From Pseudomonas viridiflava (GTDB taxonomy: Bacteria > Pseudomonadota > Gammaproteobacteria > Pseudomonadales > Pseudomonadaceae): 64,000 nt of DNA. This document shows, one piece after another, positions 8,853-17,828 of the stretch. Positions within the stretch are counted from its first letter, which is position 1. Each line of letters opens with the position of its first letter. The stretch is taken from assembly GCF_900590885.1 (NCBI RefSeq), contig NZ_UUON01000024.1:124001-188000 (forward strand), read 5' to 3'. The notes under the pieces are model-generated. The model had not been told where the DNA came from. It made no database searches and saw nothing but the letters and a program-made list of their open reading frames with translations. The translations under genes were made by a program, and so were the position numbers.

Positions 8853-8883
8853 GGTTACTTTTGGCGCTCTTCCAAAAGTGACC
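8853..8883. repeat. Hairpin within the repeat element
   Basis: GGTTACTTTTGG (8853-8864) pairs with CCAAAAGTGACC (8872-8883), 12 positions with one G-U. It lies just outside the large palindrome and probably belongs to the same repeat unit. Confidence 0.6.
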
Positions 8884-8949
8884 CGCTGTAAGAGCGGAAC
8901 CCTTAGCCGCCGTTACTCCAACAACGGATATGTACACCGACAAATCGCT

Positions 8950-8973
8950 ATCGCAGGCAAGCCAGCTCCTACA
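8950..8973. repeat. REP arm, GGAGCTGGCTTGC type (right, inverted)
   Basis: Reads ATCGCAGGCAAGCCAGCTCC followed by TACA, the inverted partner of 8607-8630. The two arms are about 340 bp apart, much wider than an ordinary REP doublet, because the structured element sits between them. Confidence 0.7.
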
Positions 8974-8998
8974 TTTGATCTTCACAAGGCCGGCTACG

Positions 8999-9931
8999 TC
9001 ACCAACTTCCCATTGCCAGGCTGTACGGCGAAAACTCTGCGAACTGCCATCTCAACGCCAGGGCTGCCGGGCGGCGTACCACCTGTTCGACGGTGACCGT
9101 CCATAACCGCTGTGCGCCCTCGAACTGCGCCACCTCCGGCCCGTCGAGAATCAGCGAAGTGCGCCCGGCAATCTGCAACACATCCCCCGAGGCAAAGTCG
9201 ATAAACAGCAGGCCTGCCACCGGGTTCAGTTGCAGGTTGCCCAGGGTGTTGAAGAACAGGTTGCCGGCAAAGTCGGGGATGGTCAGCACATTGCCTTCGA
9301 CGCGTACGAAGCCGGTATTGCCGCCACGATGGGAAACGTCCACCGAGCGTTCGCCGTCGACGTCCACGTAGCTGGCGACGAAGAAGGTGTCGGCGTTGCG
9401 GATCAGCGCTTGCGCGGCGGCGTCGAGGCCGGTGCTGCGTTCAGCCAGGGTGCCGGGTTTGCGTGCGATGGCATCCACCGGCCGCAGCTGGATGTACTTG
9501 GGGCAATTGCCGTAGGTGTGCACCACGGCCACGGCAAAACCGTCGTGGCCAAGGCTTGCGATGCGGCCGTTCATGCGGTTGCGGCGGCGGGTGTTGAGGT
9601 CGATGCCGAGCACGCCCACGCTGGCGCCGCGACGCAGGCCGGAACGTGCCGGGTCGCTGTTGGACGGCAGGCTGTCGACCTGCAAGGCCAGCGGGTCGGG
9701 CGAATGGGCAAAGCCCGGCGCGCCTTCAAGCATGGTCGCCCAGGGAATCCCGTGCTCATCCACCACGCCGAGCATCAGGTAGGGCAACAAAGGATAGAAA
9801 TCGCGGTGCTGCTCGGGCAGGTGATCACGAATCACCTTGGGCCCGATCACGGCCATGCGCTCGGCGGCGCCGGCGCTTGCCTGCAGTTGGCGTTCGCCGC
9901 GGTGCCACGGGGAGTGTTCGATGGGATTCAT
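8999..9931 (-). CDS. Pyridoxamine 5'-phosphate oxidase-related flavin-binding protein
   Basis: 310 residues from the ATG at 9931, chosen because GGAGGTG stands 7 nt upstream; a longer frame has no such site. It opens MNPIEHSPWHRGERQLQASA, typical of large PNPOx-like proteins of Pseudomonas. The split-barrel core includes FYPLLPYLMLGVVDEHGIPW, then NRMNGRIASLG and FVASYVDVDGERSVDVSHRG. Such proteins bind FMN or F420-like cofactors and are often fused or adjacent to ferredoxin reductase domains, which are absent here. Biochemical role not assignable. It follows two LysR genes on the same strand. Confidence 0.82.
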   Translation of the reverse strand: MNPIEHSPWHRGERQLQASAGAAERMAVIGPKVIRDHLPEQHRDFYPLLPYLMLGVVDEHGIPWATMLEGAPGFAHSPDPLALQVDSLPSNSDPARSGLRRGASVGVLGIDLNTRRRNRMNGRIASLGHDGFAVAVVHTYGNCPKYIQLRPVDAIARKPGTLAERSTGLDAAAQALIRNADTFFVASYVDVDGERSVDVSHRGGNTGFVRVEGNVLTIPDFAGNLFFNTLGNLQLNPVAGLLFIDFASGDVLQIAGRTSLILDGPEVAQFEGAQRLWTVTVEQVVRRPAALALRWQFAEFSPYSLAMGSW

Positions 9932-10010
9932 GCTGCTCACCTCCGATTGGATGAACCGATGCTGCGCCCGACCCGCCAACGACGGAATAGCCACGCCAGG
10001 CAATCCACTG

Positions 10011-10895
10011 TTACGCCAACTGAAATGCCGGGTGCTCGCGCAACGCCGTCACGCAGTGGTCGACAAAGCTGCGCACGCGCATCGGCGCGTTACGGCCCTC
10101 GCGGTACACCACGTGCAGGGGCAAGGGCGGCGGTTCAAAATCCGCCAGCACGCGGCGCAACTGGCCGCTGAGCAGGTATTCATGCAGCGGGTAGCTGAGG
10201 CAGCGAATCAACCCGGCGCCCTGCACCGCCGCAATGATTGCGCCTTGCACCGTGGCGCAACCCAGGCGCGCACGGGCCTTGAGCGGGCCGCCGTGGAATT
10301 CCCACTGCACCTGGCCGGCACTGGCGATCAGGTGATGGTGCTGGAGGTCGCTCGGGTGCTGCGGTTCGCCATGGGCCGCGAGGTACGCGGGGCTGGCACA
10401 CAGGATAGGCCGCACCTGCGCTACTCGACGCGCGACCAGCGCCGAACTGGGCAGCTCGCCCACCAGGACCGCCACATCCAGCCCCTCTTCGTGCAGGTTG
10501 GGGTAGTAGTCGTGGTAGCGCGCCTCCATGTGCACCTCGGGATAACGGTCCATATAGCCGGCCAATACCGGCGCCATCACGTAGCGGCTGAACAGCAACG
10601 GCAAGAATACCCGCAGGTTGCCCTGGGCCTCATGGTGCAGGCCCTTGGCCGAGGCTTCGGCGGCGTCCACGGCTGCGAGCAGGCGCAGGCAGTCGGCCAG
10701 GTAGGCGTGGCCGGCGTCGGTGAGGCTGACACCCTGGGTGCTGCGCGCCAGCAATGGCGCGCGCAGGCGGGCTTCCAGGCGCGCCACCGCGCGCATCAGG
10801 GTCGGGCCCGACACCTGCGCACTGCGCGCCGCCGAGGCCAGGCTGGGGTGCCCGGCCAGCGCGGCGAACAGCTGCATATCGCGATAACGTTCCAT
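10011..10895 (-). CDS. LysR-family regulator
   Basis: 294 residues. The N-terminal winged helix-turn-helix (FAALAGHPSLASAARSAQVS, PTLMRAVARLEARL) is followed by the usual substrate-binding domain. The ATG at 10895 shares its A with the TGA of the upstream LysR gene, so the two are coupled. The sequence is closest to its neighbour (shared DMQLF/EMQVF start, same length and order), suggesting a tandem duplication. The target may be the PNPOx-like gene downstream; inferred from position only. Confidence 0.85.
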   Translation of the reverse strand: MERYRDMQLFAALAGHPSLASAARSAQVSGPTLMRAVARLEARLRAPLLARSTQGVSLTDAGHAYLADCLRLLAAVDAAEASAKGLHHEAQGNLRVFLPLLFSRYVMAPVLAGYMDRYPEVHMEARYHDYYPNLHEEGLDVAVLVGELPSSALVARRVAQVRPILCASPAYLAAHGEPQHPSDLQHHHLIASAGQVQWEFHGGPLKARARLGCATVQGAIIAAVQGAGLIRCLSYPLHEYLLSGQLRRVLADFEPPPLPLHVVYREGRNAPMRVRSFVDHCVTALREHPAFQLA

Positions 10896-11815
10896 CAACC
10901 GCGCCGCTTCATCGCAGGGTTGAGGGCGGCGTCCTGACCCAGGCGATGGCTGAGAAAATCCACAAAGGTGTTGATCTTGGCCGCCACCCGCGGGCTCTTC
11001 TGGAACACCACCTGGATCGGCAGCGGCGGCGGCTCGAATTCCTCCAGCACAATCTCCAGCTCATCGGCCGCCACCGCCACCGCCACTTGGTAGGACAGTA
11101 CGCGCGTCATACCCCAGCCCAAGCGCGCCAGGTTGATCGCCGCGTTGTTGGCCGTGACCACCAGGCGCGGCTCGATGGCTACCGTCAACGGCTGGCCCTC
11201 CTCGACAAAGCTCCATTCACTCACCAACTGGCTGGAGGATGAGGTGGCGATCCTGGCGTCACGCAATTGCGCCGGGTGCCGGGGCCGGCCGTGCTGGTCG
11301 AGATACGCCGGCGCGGCACACACCACCCGGCGCACTTCGCCGACCTTGATCGCCTGCTGCCCCGGCTCGTGCAAATGGCCGATGCGCACGGCCACGTCGA
11401 CGCCCTCATCGGTCATGTTGACCACGCGGTCGACCAGCAGCGCATTGATATTCACCAGCGGGAAGCGGTCGAGATAATCGCCCAACGCGGGCGCCACATA
11501 CAGCTCGCCAAACAGCACCGGCGCGGTCACTGTCAGGTGGCCGCAGGGGATGGAGTAACTGCCCGCCGCCGCTTCCTCGGCTTCATCGAGGTCGGCGAGG
11601 ATGCGCCGGCAGTCCTCCAGGTAACGCTGGCCGGCTTCGGTCAGGTGCAGGCTGCGGGTGGTGCGCGCCAGCAGTTGGGTGCCGATGCGGTGTTCCATGG
11701 CGGCGATGGCGCGGGTCACGCTGGGCGGCGAGGTTTTCAGACGGCGCGCGGCGGCGGCAAAGCCCTCTTCCTCGGCCACGGCCAGGAATACCTGCATTTC
11801 ATGGAATCGGTCCAT
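10895..11815 (-). CDS. LysR-family regulator (tandem copy)
   Basis: 306 residues, MDRFHEMQVFLAVAEEEGFA at the start, with the HTH region RRLKTSPPSVTRAIAAMEHR and a full effector domain ending near HRLGQD. It lies 18 bp behind the GST gene on the same strand and overlaps the next LysR gene by one base. LysR genes downstream of a glutathione S-transferase on the same strand are common in Pseudomonas. Effector unknown. Confidence 0.87.
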   Translation of the reverse strand: MDRFHEMQVFLAVAEEEGFAAAARRLKTSPPSVTRAIAAMEHRIGTQLLARTTRSLHLTEAGQRYLEDCRRILADLDEAEEAAAGSYSIPCGHLTVTAPVLFGELYVAPALGDYLDRFPLVNINALLVDRVVNMTDEGVDVAVRIGHLHEPGQQAIKVGEVRRVVCAAPAYLDQHGRPRHPAQLRDARIATSSSSQLVSEWSFVEEGQPLTVAIEPRLVVTANNAAINLARLGWGMTRVLSYQVAVAVAADELEIVLEEFEPPPLPIQVVFQKSPRVAAKINTFVDFLSHRLGQDAALNPAMKRRG

Positions 11816-11833
11816 CGGCAGCCCTCTTGATGG

Positions 11834-12466
11834 TTAGTTGGTTTGTAAGCCCACCGCCGTGCGCGGCATGCCCACAAACCCCGGCAGGGCTTCGATGCAT
11901 GCCAGCCAGGCACGCACGTGAGGGTAGTCGGCCAGCGACACATTGCCTTCCGGCGCGTGGGCCACGTAGGTGTAGAACGCAACGTCGGCGATGCTCGGCT
12001 GCTCGCTCGCCAGAAAGCGGCTGTGGCTCAGTTGCTGCTCCACGATCGCCAATAACGCATGGGAGCGGCTGATGGCGGTGTCGGTGTCGACCTGGGCACC
12101 AAACACCAAAGCCAGGCGTGCGGTAGCGGGGCCGGCGTGCAATTGCCCGGCGGCGGCCGACAGCCAGCGTTGTACGCGGGCCTGCCCCACGGGGTCAGTC
12201 GGCAGCCATTGGCCCTTGCCGTACTGGCTGGCCAGGTACACCAGGATCGCGTTGGAATCCGCCAGCACAACACCGTTGTCATCAATCGCCGGCACCTGGC
12301 CGAAGCTGTTGACGGTGGCGATAAAGTCCGGCGCTTTCTGCGCGCCTTGCTTGAGGTCCACCAGGATAAATTCGCGGGGCAACTCCAACAGCGAGAGCAT
12401 CAGCTCAACCCGATGGGAGTGACCGGACAGTGGGAAACCATAGTGTTTGATCGCAGGCTGAGACAT
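11834..12466 (-). CDS. Glutathione S-transferase
   Basis: 210 residues from the ATG at 12466 (GGAG upstream). The N-terminal thioredoxin fold reads MSQPAIKHYGFPLSGHSHRV and contains the cis-proline element GQVPAIDDN and the glutathione-contact DSNAILVYLA. The C-terminal helical domain ends with VSLADYPHVRAWLACIEAL. It conjugates or isomerises electrophilic substrates in the cytoplasm; the substrate is not predictable. It heads a run GST-LysR-LysR. Confidence 0.9.
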   Translation of the reverse strand: MSQPAIKHYGFPLSGHSHRVELMLSLLELPREFILVDLKQGAQKAPDFIATVNSFGQVPAIDDNGVVLADSNAILVYLASQYGKGQWLPTDPVGQARVQRWLSAAAGQLHAGPATARLALVFGAQVDTDTAISRSHALLAIVEQQLSHSRFLASEQPSIADVAFYTYVAHAPEGNVSLADYPHVRAWLACIEALPGFVGMPRTAVGLQTN

Positions 12467-12571
12467 GAGAGGCTCCAATGGGTGGGGGTTCGACGCTTCA
12501 CATGTTCCGCCGCTGCGCTGAGCGAAGGAATCACCAGGATTTACAATCCAGCATTTCAACCACTGAAACAA

Positions 12572-13444
12572 TCACTCGCCAAACAATTCCACGATCAGGT
12601 TGAACAGCGTGGTCTTCACCGCGCTGTCCAGCTCGGTCCAGGCCAAGCCTGTGCTGGCTTCGAACCCACCCAAGTCCAGGTGCCGCGACACGCAATTGGC
12701 CGGCAACGCCCGCGCTGCCTGCAACGGCAGAACCCCCACGCCCAGCCCGGCGGACACCAGCGCGAGCATGGTGGTGAATTCGCCCAGCTCCGAGGCAATC
12801 TCCAGGGTGATGCCCAGCGCCTGGATAAAGTCATCATGGAAGCCCGGCGCATAACGCCGCGCCAGGATGTACACCGGCACTTCAAGCAGGTCGGCGGGTT
12901 GAATGGTTTGCTGGGCCGCCAGCGGATGGTCCATCGGTAATGCCACGCAGAAACTCTCGCGCAGCACCGCGCGGGTCTGCACGCCGGGGTGGGCGGCGGG
13001 CAGGCGCATCAGGCCGAAATCCAGCAGGCCGTTCTTCAACGCCGCGGCTTGGTCGGGGCCGGGCATGTCCTTGAGTTCCAGTTCGATACGCGGGTAACGC
13101 TGGTGCACCGCGCGGATCAATTGCGGCAACAAGTGCGGCAGTACCGAGGACACAAACCCCAGGCGTACCCGGCCAATTTCGCCACGGCTGGAGGCCCGCG
13201 CCGCATCCGCCGCCCGCGCCGCCTGGTGCAAGGTGGCCTGGGCTTCGGGCAGGAATACGCGCCCGGCTTCGGTGAGTGTGACCGAGTGGCGATTGCGGTC
13301 CAGCAGGCGCACGCCCAGGCCGCTTTCGAGCAACTTGATCTGCATGCTCAACGCCGGTTGCACAATCGACAGCTGCGCCGCCGCCCGGCCGTAATGCAGC
13401 TCCTGGGCCAATACTACAAAGGCGCGCAAGTGCTTGAGTTCCAT
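12572..13444 (-). CDS. LysR-family regulator, divergent from idnO
   Basis: 290 residues from the ATG at 13444 with AGGGAGG upstream. HTH: MELKHLRAFVVLAQELHYG, AAAQLSIVQPALSMQIKLLE. The effector domain resembles the BenM/CatR group in its opening (GRVRLGFVSSVLPHLLPQLI). It is transcribed away from idnO-idnD across 145 bp, the classical LysR arrangement, so it probably controls them. Confidence 0.9.
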   Translation of the reverse strand: MELKHLRAFVVLAQELHYGRAAAQLSIVQPALSMQIKLLESGLGVRLLDRNRHSVTLTEAGRVFLPEAQATLHQAARAADAARASSRGEIGRVRLGFVSSVLPHLLPQLIRAVHQRYPRIELELKDMPGPDQAAALKNGLLDFGLMRLPAAHPGVQTRAVLRESFCVALPMDHPLAAQQTIQPADLLEVPVYILARRYAPGFHDDFIQALGITLEIASELGEFTTMLALVSAGLGVGVLPLQAARALPANCVSRHLDLGGFEASTGLAWTELDSAVKTTLFNLIVELFGE

Positions 13445-13470
13445 CAAGCCTCCCTGGTTATCACAGATAT

Positions 13471-13484
13471 TGATCACTGGATCA
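13471..13484. promoter_or_regulatory. Dyad TGATC-N4-GATCA between lysR and idnO
   Basis: A perfect inverted repeat 27 bp from the lysR start and about 105 bp before idnO. The position fits a LysR auto-regulatory site that also serves the divergent operon. The spacing is one base off the T-N11-A convention, so this is a candidate only. Confidence 0.4.
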
Positions 13485-13589
13485 TAAATGAACATTGGAC
13501 CCATACCCTACACTGCGCTGAAGTACAGCCCATGCAACAGAACCTGAAAGTGTATTTCTGATCACCGGTGCGCCAGGAGACTCATCCCC

Positions 13590-14363
13590 ATGCACAGCGT
13601 TTTAGACACCTTCCGCCTCGATGGCCGGCTCGCGCTGGTCACCGGTTCCAGCGCCGGTATCGGCCTGGCCATTGCGCGCGGCCTGGCCCAGGCCGGGGCG
13701 CGGGTAGTGCTCAACGGGCGCAACCGCAGCACCTTGCGCGATGCCGCTGCGCTGCTGACTTTGGAAGGCCTGGAGGTGCACACCCAGGCGTTCGATGTCA
13801 CCGACAGCGCGGCGATCCAGGCCGCCGTGGCAAATATCGAAGAGCGCCTCGGCCCGCTGGAGATCCTGGTCAACAACGCCGGCATGCAGCGGCGCGGGCC
13901 GCTGGAAGACTACAGCGAGCAACACTGGCGCGAACTGATCAGCACCAACCTCGACAGCGCGTTCCTGGTGGGCCAGGCCGTGGCGCGGGCGATGATCCCG
14001 CGCAAGCGTGGGCGCATCATCAATATCTGCTCGGTGCAGAGTGAACTGGGCCGCCCGGGCATCGCCCCGTATGCGGCGAGCAAGGGCGCGCTGAAAATGC
14101 TCACCAAGGGCATGGCGATTGATTGGGGCCCCCATGGGCTGACCGTCAACGGCATCGGCCCGGGCTATTTCAAGACCGAGCTGAACGCCAACCTGGTGGC
14201 CAACCCCGAGTTCAGCGACTGGCTGGTGCAACGCACGCCGAGCCGGCGCTGGGGCGATGTGGCCGAGCTGGCCGGCGCCGCCGTGTTCCTTGCCAGCGAC
14301 GCCGCGAGCTTCGTCAACGGCCATATCCTCTACGTCGACGGTGGCATCACCGCGTCGCTGTAA
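13590..14363 (+). CDS. idnO: Gluconate 5-dehydrogenase-type SDR
   Basis: 257 residues, classical short-chain dehydrogenase: TGSSAGIG cofactor loop near residue 19, NNAG near 93, catalytic Ser in SVQSELG and YAASK with the catalytic Tyr and Lys, ending VNGHILYVDGGITASL. The sequence matches the Ga5DH/IdnO group (reduction of 5-ketogluconate to gluconate, NADP(H)). It is followed after 14 bp by idnD, which makes 5-ketogluconate from idonate, so the pair completes a short L-idonate to gluconate path. Confidence 0.87.
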   Translation: MHSVLDTFRLDGRLALVTGSSAGIGLAIARGLAQAGARVVLNGRNRSTLRDAAALLTLEGLEVHTQAFDVTDSAAIQAAVANIEERLGPLEILVNNAGMQRRGPLEDYSEQHWRELISTNLDSAFLVGQAVARAMIPRKRGRIINICSVQSELGRPGIAPYAASKGALKMLTKGMAIDWGPHGLTVNGIGPGYFKTELNANLVANPEFSDWLVQRTPSRRWGDVAELAGAAVFLASDAASFVNGHILYVDGGITASL

Positions 14364-14377
14364 CTCCGGAGAACCTT

Positions 14378-15430
14378 ATGCAAGCGATTGTCTGCCATGC
14401 CTCGAAAGACCTGCGGGTCAGCCCCCAGGACGAACCGCAAACCCTCGCCCCCGGGCAGTTGCGCGTGCGCATCGCCCGGGGCGGAATTTGCGGGTCGGAC
14501 CTGCATTACTACCAGCACGGCGGCTTCGGCAGCGTGCGCCTGCGCGAGCCAATGGTGCTGGGCCATGAAGTGTCGGCGGTGATCGATGCGGTGGGTTCGG
14601 ACGCCGGGCGGTTCAAGGTCGGCCAGCGCATTGCGGTGTCGCCGTCACGCCCCTGTGGCGGCTGCCGGTATTGCCATCAAGGCCTGCCGAACCATTGCCT
14701 GAACATGCGCTTCTACGGCAGCGCGATGCCCTTTCCGCATATCCAGGGCGCGTTTCGCCAGAGCCTGGTGATCGACACGCACCAGGCCCATGTGCTGGCC
14801 GATCACGTCAGCCTCGCCGAAGGCGCATTGGCCGAGCCGCTGTCGGTGGGTTTGCATGCTATCCAGCGTGCCGGGGCGGTATTTGGCAAGCGTGTGCTGG
14901 TGACCGGCTGCGGCCCCATCGGCAACCTGCTGGTCGGCAGTTTGCGCGCAGCCGGCGCCGCCGAAATCGTCGCCGTGGACCTCTGCGCCAGTGCCCTTGC
15001 CTGCGCCGAAAAAATGGGTGCCACGCGCACCCACAACATCGCCGACGGGCCTGACGCACTCAAGCGCTACACCGCCGAAAAGGGCTATTTCGAGGTGATG
15101 TTCGAAGTCTCCGGCAGCGCCCAGGCCTTGCGTAACGGCCTGGAATGCATGGCGCCGCGCGGCGTGCTGGTCACCGTCGGGTTGGGCGGGGATGTGTCGC
15201 TGCCACTGAACCTGCTGGTCAGCCGCGAGATCGATTTGCGCGGCACCTTCCGCTTCCACAGCGAATTTGCCCAGGCGGTGGACCTGCTCAATCGCCAGAT
15301 CGTCGACGTGCGCCCGGTGATCTCGCACACCGTGCCATTTGAACAGGCGGTGCAGGCCTTTGAACTGGCAGCGGACAAGACCCAGGCGATGAAGGTGGTG
15401 CTGGATTTCGGGGTGCCGGACTTGGGCTGA
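14378..15430 (+). CDS. idnD: L-idonate 5-dehydrogenase, zinc-type
   Basis: 350 residues, a medium-chain zinc dehydrogenase. It shows GGICGSDLHYYQHGG with the catalytic zinc Cys, GHEVSAVIDAVG with the zinc His-Glu, the structural-zinc cysteines CGGCRYCHQGLPNHC, and the NAD loop VTGCGPIGNLLVG. GSDLHYYQHGGFG is characteristic of IdnD-like proteins. It oxidises L-idonate at C5. The gene ends 3 bp from the convergent fetB. Confidence 0.87.
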   Translation: MQAIVCHASKDLRVSPQDEPQTLAPGQLRVRIARGGICGSDLHYYQHGGFGSVRLREPMVLGHEVSAVIDAVGSDAGRFKVGQRIAVSPSRPCGGCRYCHQGLPNHCLNMRFYGSAMPFPHIQGAFRQSLVIDTHQAHVLADHVSLAEGALAEPLSVGLHAIQRAGAVFGKRVLVTGCGPIGNLLVGSLRAAGAAEIVAVDLCASALACAEKMGATRTHNIADGPDALKRYTAEKGYFEVMFEVSGSAQALRNGLECMAPRGVLVTVGLGGDVSLPLNLLVSREIDLRGTFRFHSEFAQAVDLLNRQIVDVRPVISHTVPFEQAVQAFELAADKTQAMKVVLDFGVPDLG

Positions 15431-15433
15431 GGA

Positions 15434-16225
15434 TCAGCGCTCTTCGAGCCGATCACGCAAAAACCGATGGCTCGCGGAAAACAACCGTCGGTAGGTGAGC
15501 AACACCGCGCCTACCGTGCCCAGCGCTGACGACGCGGCGATCAGAAACATGATCACGATCTGATAACGCACCGCGTCCACCGGGCTCTCTCCCGCCAGCA
15601 CCTGCCCGGTCATCATGCCGGGCAGGCTGACGATGCCGACCACGGTCATCTGGTTCAGCGTCGGGATCATCCCCGCGCGCACGGCCTGGCGGATCGCTTC
15701 CTGCGCCGCTTCCCAGCGTGAGCCGCCGAGGGCCAGGATCATCTCGATGGTGTTACGGCCCGAGGTCAGTTCCTGGGTCATGCGCTCAATCCCCAGGGAC
15801 ACCCCCGTGAGGGTATTGCCGAGGATCATCCCCAGGATCGGAATCGCATATTGCGGCTCATACCACGGGTGGATGCGAATCACCGCAAACAGCCCCACCG
15901 CCGTCACCAGCCACGAACTGCCCCACACCGACAAAATGCTGTCGACCCGCTGCCCCCGGTACGTGCGCCGCCCGCGCCCCGCTGCCGACAGGCCGGCGAT
16001 CAGGGTCATTGCACACATCAAGGGAAGCACCACATACCAGTAGGCAAACTCGAACACCCAGCCCAGCAGGTAACCGATGGCCAACAGTTGCACCACAGTG
16101 CGCACCGCCGCCCACAGTAACTGGCGGCCCAGCCCCAGGCGCAACAGCAACGACAGCGCGCCGTTGATCAGGATCAGCGAGGCGGCGATGCCCATGTCCA
16201 GGGCCGTGAGATTCTGATAGTTCAT
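15434..16225 (-). CDS. fetB: FetB-type iron exporter permease
   Basis: 263 residues with about six membrane segments, of the UPF0014/YbbM family. Typical strings are LGRQLLWAAVRTVVQLLAIG, IPILGMILGNTLTGVSLG and PTLNQMTVVGIVSLPGMMTG. Its ATG overlaps the stop of the ATPase gene (ATGA). With FetA it is reported in E. coli to export iron and protect against oxidative stress; conservation of that role here is inferred. Confidence 0.87.
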   Translation of the reverse strand: MNYQNLTALDMGIAASLILINGALSLLLRLGLGRQLLWAAVRTVVQLLAIGYLLGWVFEFAYWYVVLPLMCAMTLIAGLSAAGRGRRTYRGQRVDSILSVWGSSWLVTAVGLFAVIRIHPWYEPQYAIPILGMILGNTLTGVSLGIERMTQELTSGRNTIEMILALGGSRWEAAQEAIRQAVRAGMIPTLNQMTVVGIVSLPGMMTGQVLAGESPVDAVRYQIVIMFLIAASSALGTVGAVLLTYRRLFSASHRFLRDRLEER

Positions 16226-16899
16226 GGCTGGGTTGCCTCGCTCAACACGCCGGCGCTCATCTGCAGGTGGATGGCGCTCATGCGGCGGGCCTGGTCGAGG
16301 TCATGGGATACCCAGATATAGGCGCGGCTGTTATCAGCGGCGAACCAGGCGTCGATCAGCGCTTCGACATCGCGAGAGGACGACGGGTCGAGGGCCGCCG
16401 TGGGTTCGTCCAGCAACAGCACTTCCGGGTTGAGCTGCAGGGTGCGGATCAGCGACACCACCTGGGACTCCCCACCCGACAGGTCACCGGCATTCTTGGC
16501 CAGAAAGTCCGGCGCCTTGCCCGCATGCTCCAGCAGTGCGGTGACCGCCGCCAGATCAAAACGGCGCTGGCGCAGGGTCTTGAGGCTGAAGGGGAAACGC
16601 AGGTTGTCTTCCACCGTGCCCTCAAGCAGCGCCGGGCGCTGGGACAGGTAGCTGATATGGCTGCGGTAATGCGGGATTTGCGGGTTGGCGATGGGCTGGT
16701 TATTCCACAGGATCTGCCCTGAGGAAGGCACGTCCAACAGAGCCAATGCCCGCAGGAAAACGCTCTTACCTGAGCCCGAAGAACCGGTGATGGACACCCG
16801 GTCGGCGCGGTTCAAGGTGAAATTCGTGGGTTGCAGCAAGGGCAACTGGCGGCGTTCATCCATGCGCGTAAGGGCGCGGGTTTCGATCAGTGCGCTCAT
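16222..16899 (-). CDS. fetA: FetA-type ABC ATPase
   Basis: 225 residues from the ATG at 16899 (AGGAAGG about 8 nt upstream); a longer frame exists without a ribosome site. Walker A GSSGSGKS, signature LSGGESQ, Walker B VLLLDEPTAALD and the switch His in WVSHDLDQ are all present. Paired with the permease FetB. Confidence 0.87.
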   Translation of the reverse strand: MSALIETRALTRMDERRQLPLLQPTNFTLNRADRVSITGSSGSGKSVFLRALALLDVPSSGQILWNNQPIANPQIPHYRSHISYLSQRPALLEGTVEDNLRFPFSLKTLRQRRFDLAAVTALLEHAGKAPDFLAKNAGDLSGGESQVVSLIRTLQLNPEVLLLDEPTAALDPSSSRDVEALIDAWFAADNSRAYIWVSHDLDQARRMSAIHLQMSAGVLSEATQP

Positions 16900-17157
16900 G
16901 GACGCGGCCTTCCTGTTCATACGATTGGGCGCAATGGTGCCGCATGGGGAGGACCGGGTCAAAAAGTGGAAGGGGGCTTAGGGGCAAGCTCAAAACTTGT
17001 CAGACGTTTCTGTTTCTACCCGTTCCTAGCCGAACGGTCAGTTGTTTGGGTTTGCATCATTCATCAGCATCTTCCTGGCGTTATCGCGGCGCGATCCCCT
17101 CGCATGACTCCACACCAGAACGGTGCTTGAGTCTCTCTGCACGCTTAAAAAGGAAGT

Positions 17158-17733
17158 GATATGGAAGCCACCCACCTATGAGGCGCTACAACATCACCCA
17201 CGACGCAAAGACAACGGCCTGACAGCGGTGCGGATCGCGTGCCCGTTACCCGGGCCCGATGGAATGCAGACAAGAGCGCGATGGTGGCGGTGCTGGACGG
17301 CATCAGCATTACCTGGACGCCGAACAATGGGCCGGTGGTCAGCGCGCCAAGCCCTTATCCAGGCACGCCGGAGCGGTTGGATAACCTGCTGGTGCACCCG
17401 ATTGCGCCGGGGCAGGATACGGGGATTACGCATTACCCGGGGCGGGATGCCGAGGATATTACCTGGCAGGATACGATCATTACGTTTCCTGCTGACTCGG
17501 GTGTGGCGCCGTTGTATTTGGTGTTTGCCAAGCCGATGGTTTATCCGTTGGAGGTGGGGCAGGCATTAGATTTGATGAGCCGTAGTCGTAAAGACGGCTT
17601 GGACATCGATCATATTCCAGCGCAGAAAGCGCTGGAGTTGGCATTGAAGCGTCGTATCGCGGATTTAGGAGACGAAGAAATTCAGCATTTTTTACGCCGA
17701 GCGGCCAGCATTGCAATTCCTACGAGGGCATAG
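17158..17733 (+). pseudogene. Relic of an S-type pyocin gene, frameshifted and truncated
   Basis: From 17158 one frame encodes WKPPTYEAL and then KDNGLTAVRI. At about 17230-17240 the similarity moves to the next frame (RVPVTRARWNADKSAMVAVL), which runs to 17733. The latter contains the C-terminal part of the S-type pyocin translocation domain (TWQDTIITFPADSG, APLYLVFAKP) and the start of a toxin domain with GLDIDHIPAQKALEL and AASIAIPTRA, where intact homologues as I remember them continue with a His-bearing segment and YGGRN. The receptor-binding half and toxin end are missing. A GTG at 17239 could start a 164-residue product, but an active bacteriocin is unlikely. Confidence 0.65.
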
Positions 17734-17828
17734 ACCTCCTGCGTACTAACGATCAACCGGTCGACGGTTGATTTCAACACCTGCGCCGAACTCGCTAGAC
17801 TCGCGCGCTCACTTAAAAAGGATGCCTC

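Larger units (their letters stand above)
8570..8998. repeat. REP-bounded palindromic intergenic element
   Basis: A 429-bp gap without a convincing gene; a 128-codon frame from 8710 falls inside the palindromes and is not credible. Inverted REP arms lie at 8607-8630 and 8950-8973 (22 of 24 positions complementary). Between them are a large cruciform-like element at 8702-8800 and a hairpin at 8853-8883. The inner sequence resembles repeated intergenic elements known from P. fluorescens genomes; that identification is from memory. Confidence 0.65.

Noticed and set aside
8710-9096. 128-codon frame in the structured repeat
   Set aside because: Its first 100 bases are nested palindromes, it has no ribosome site, and it runs into the end of the flavin-protein gene.
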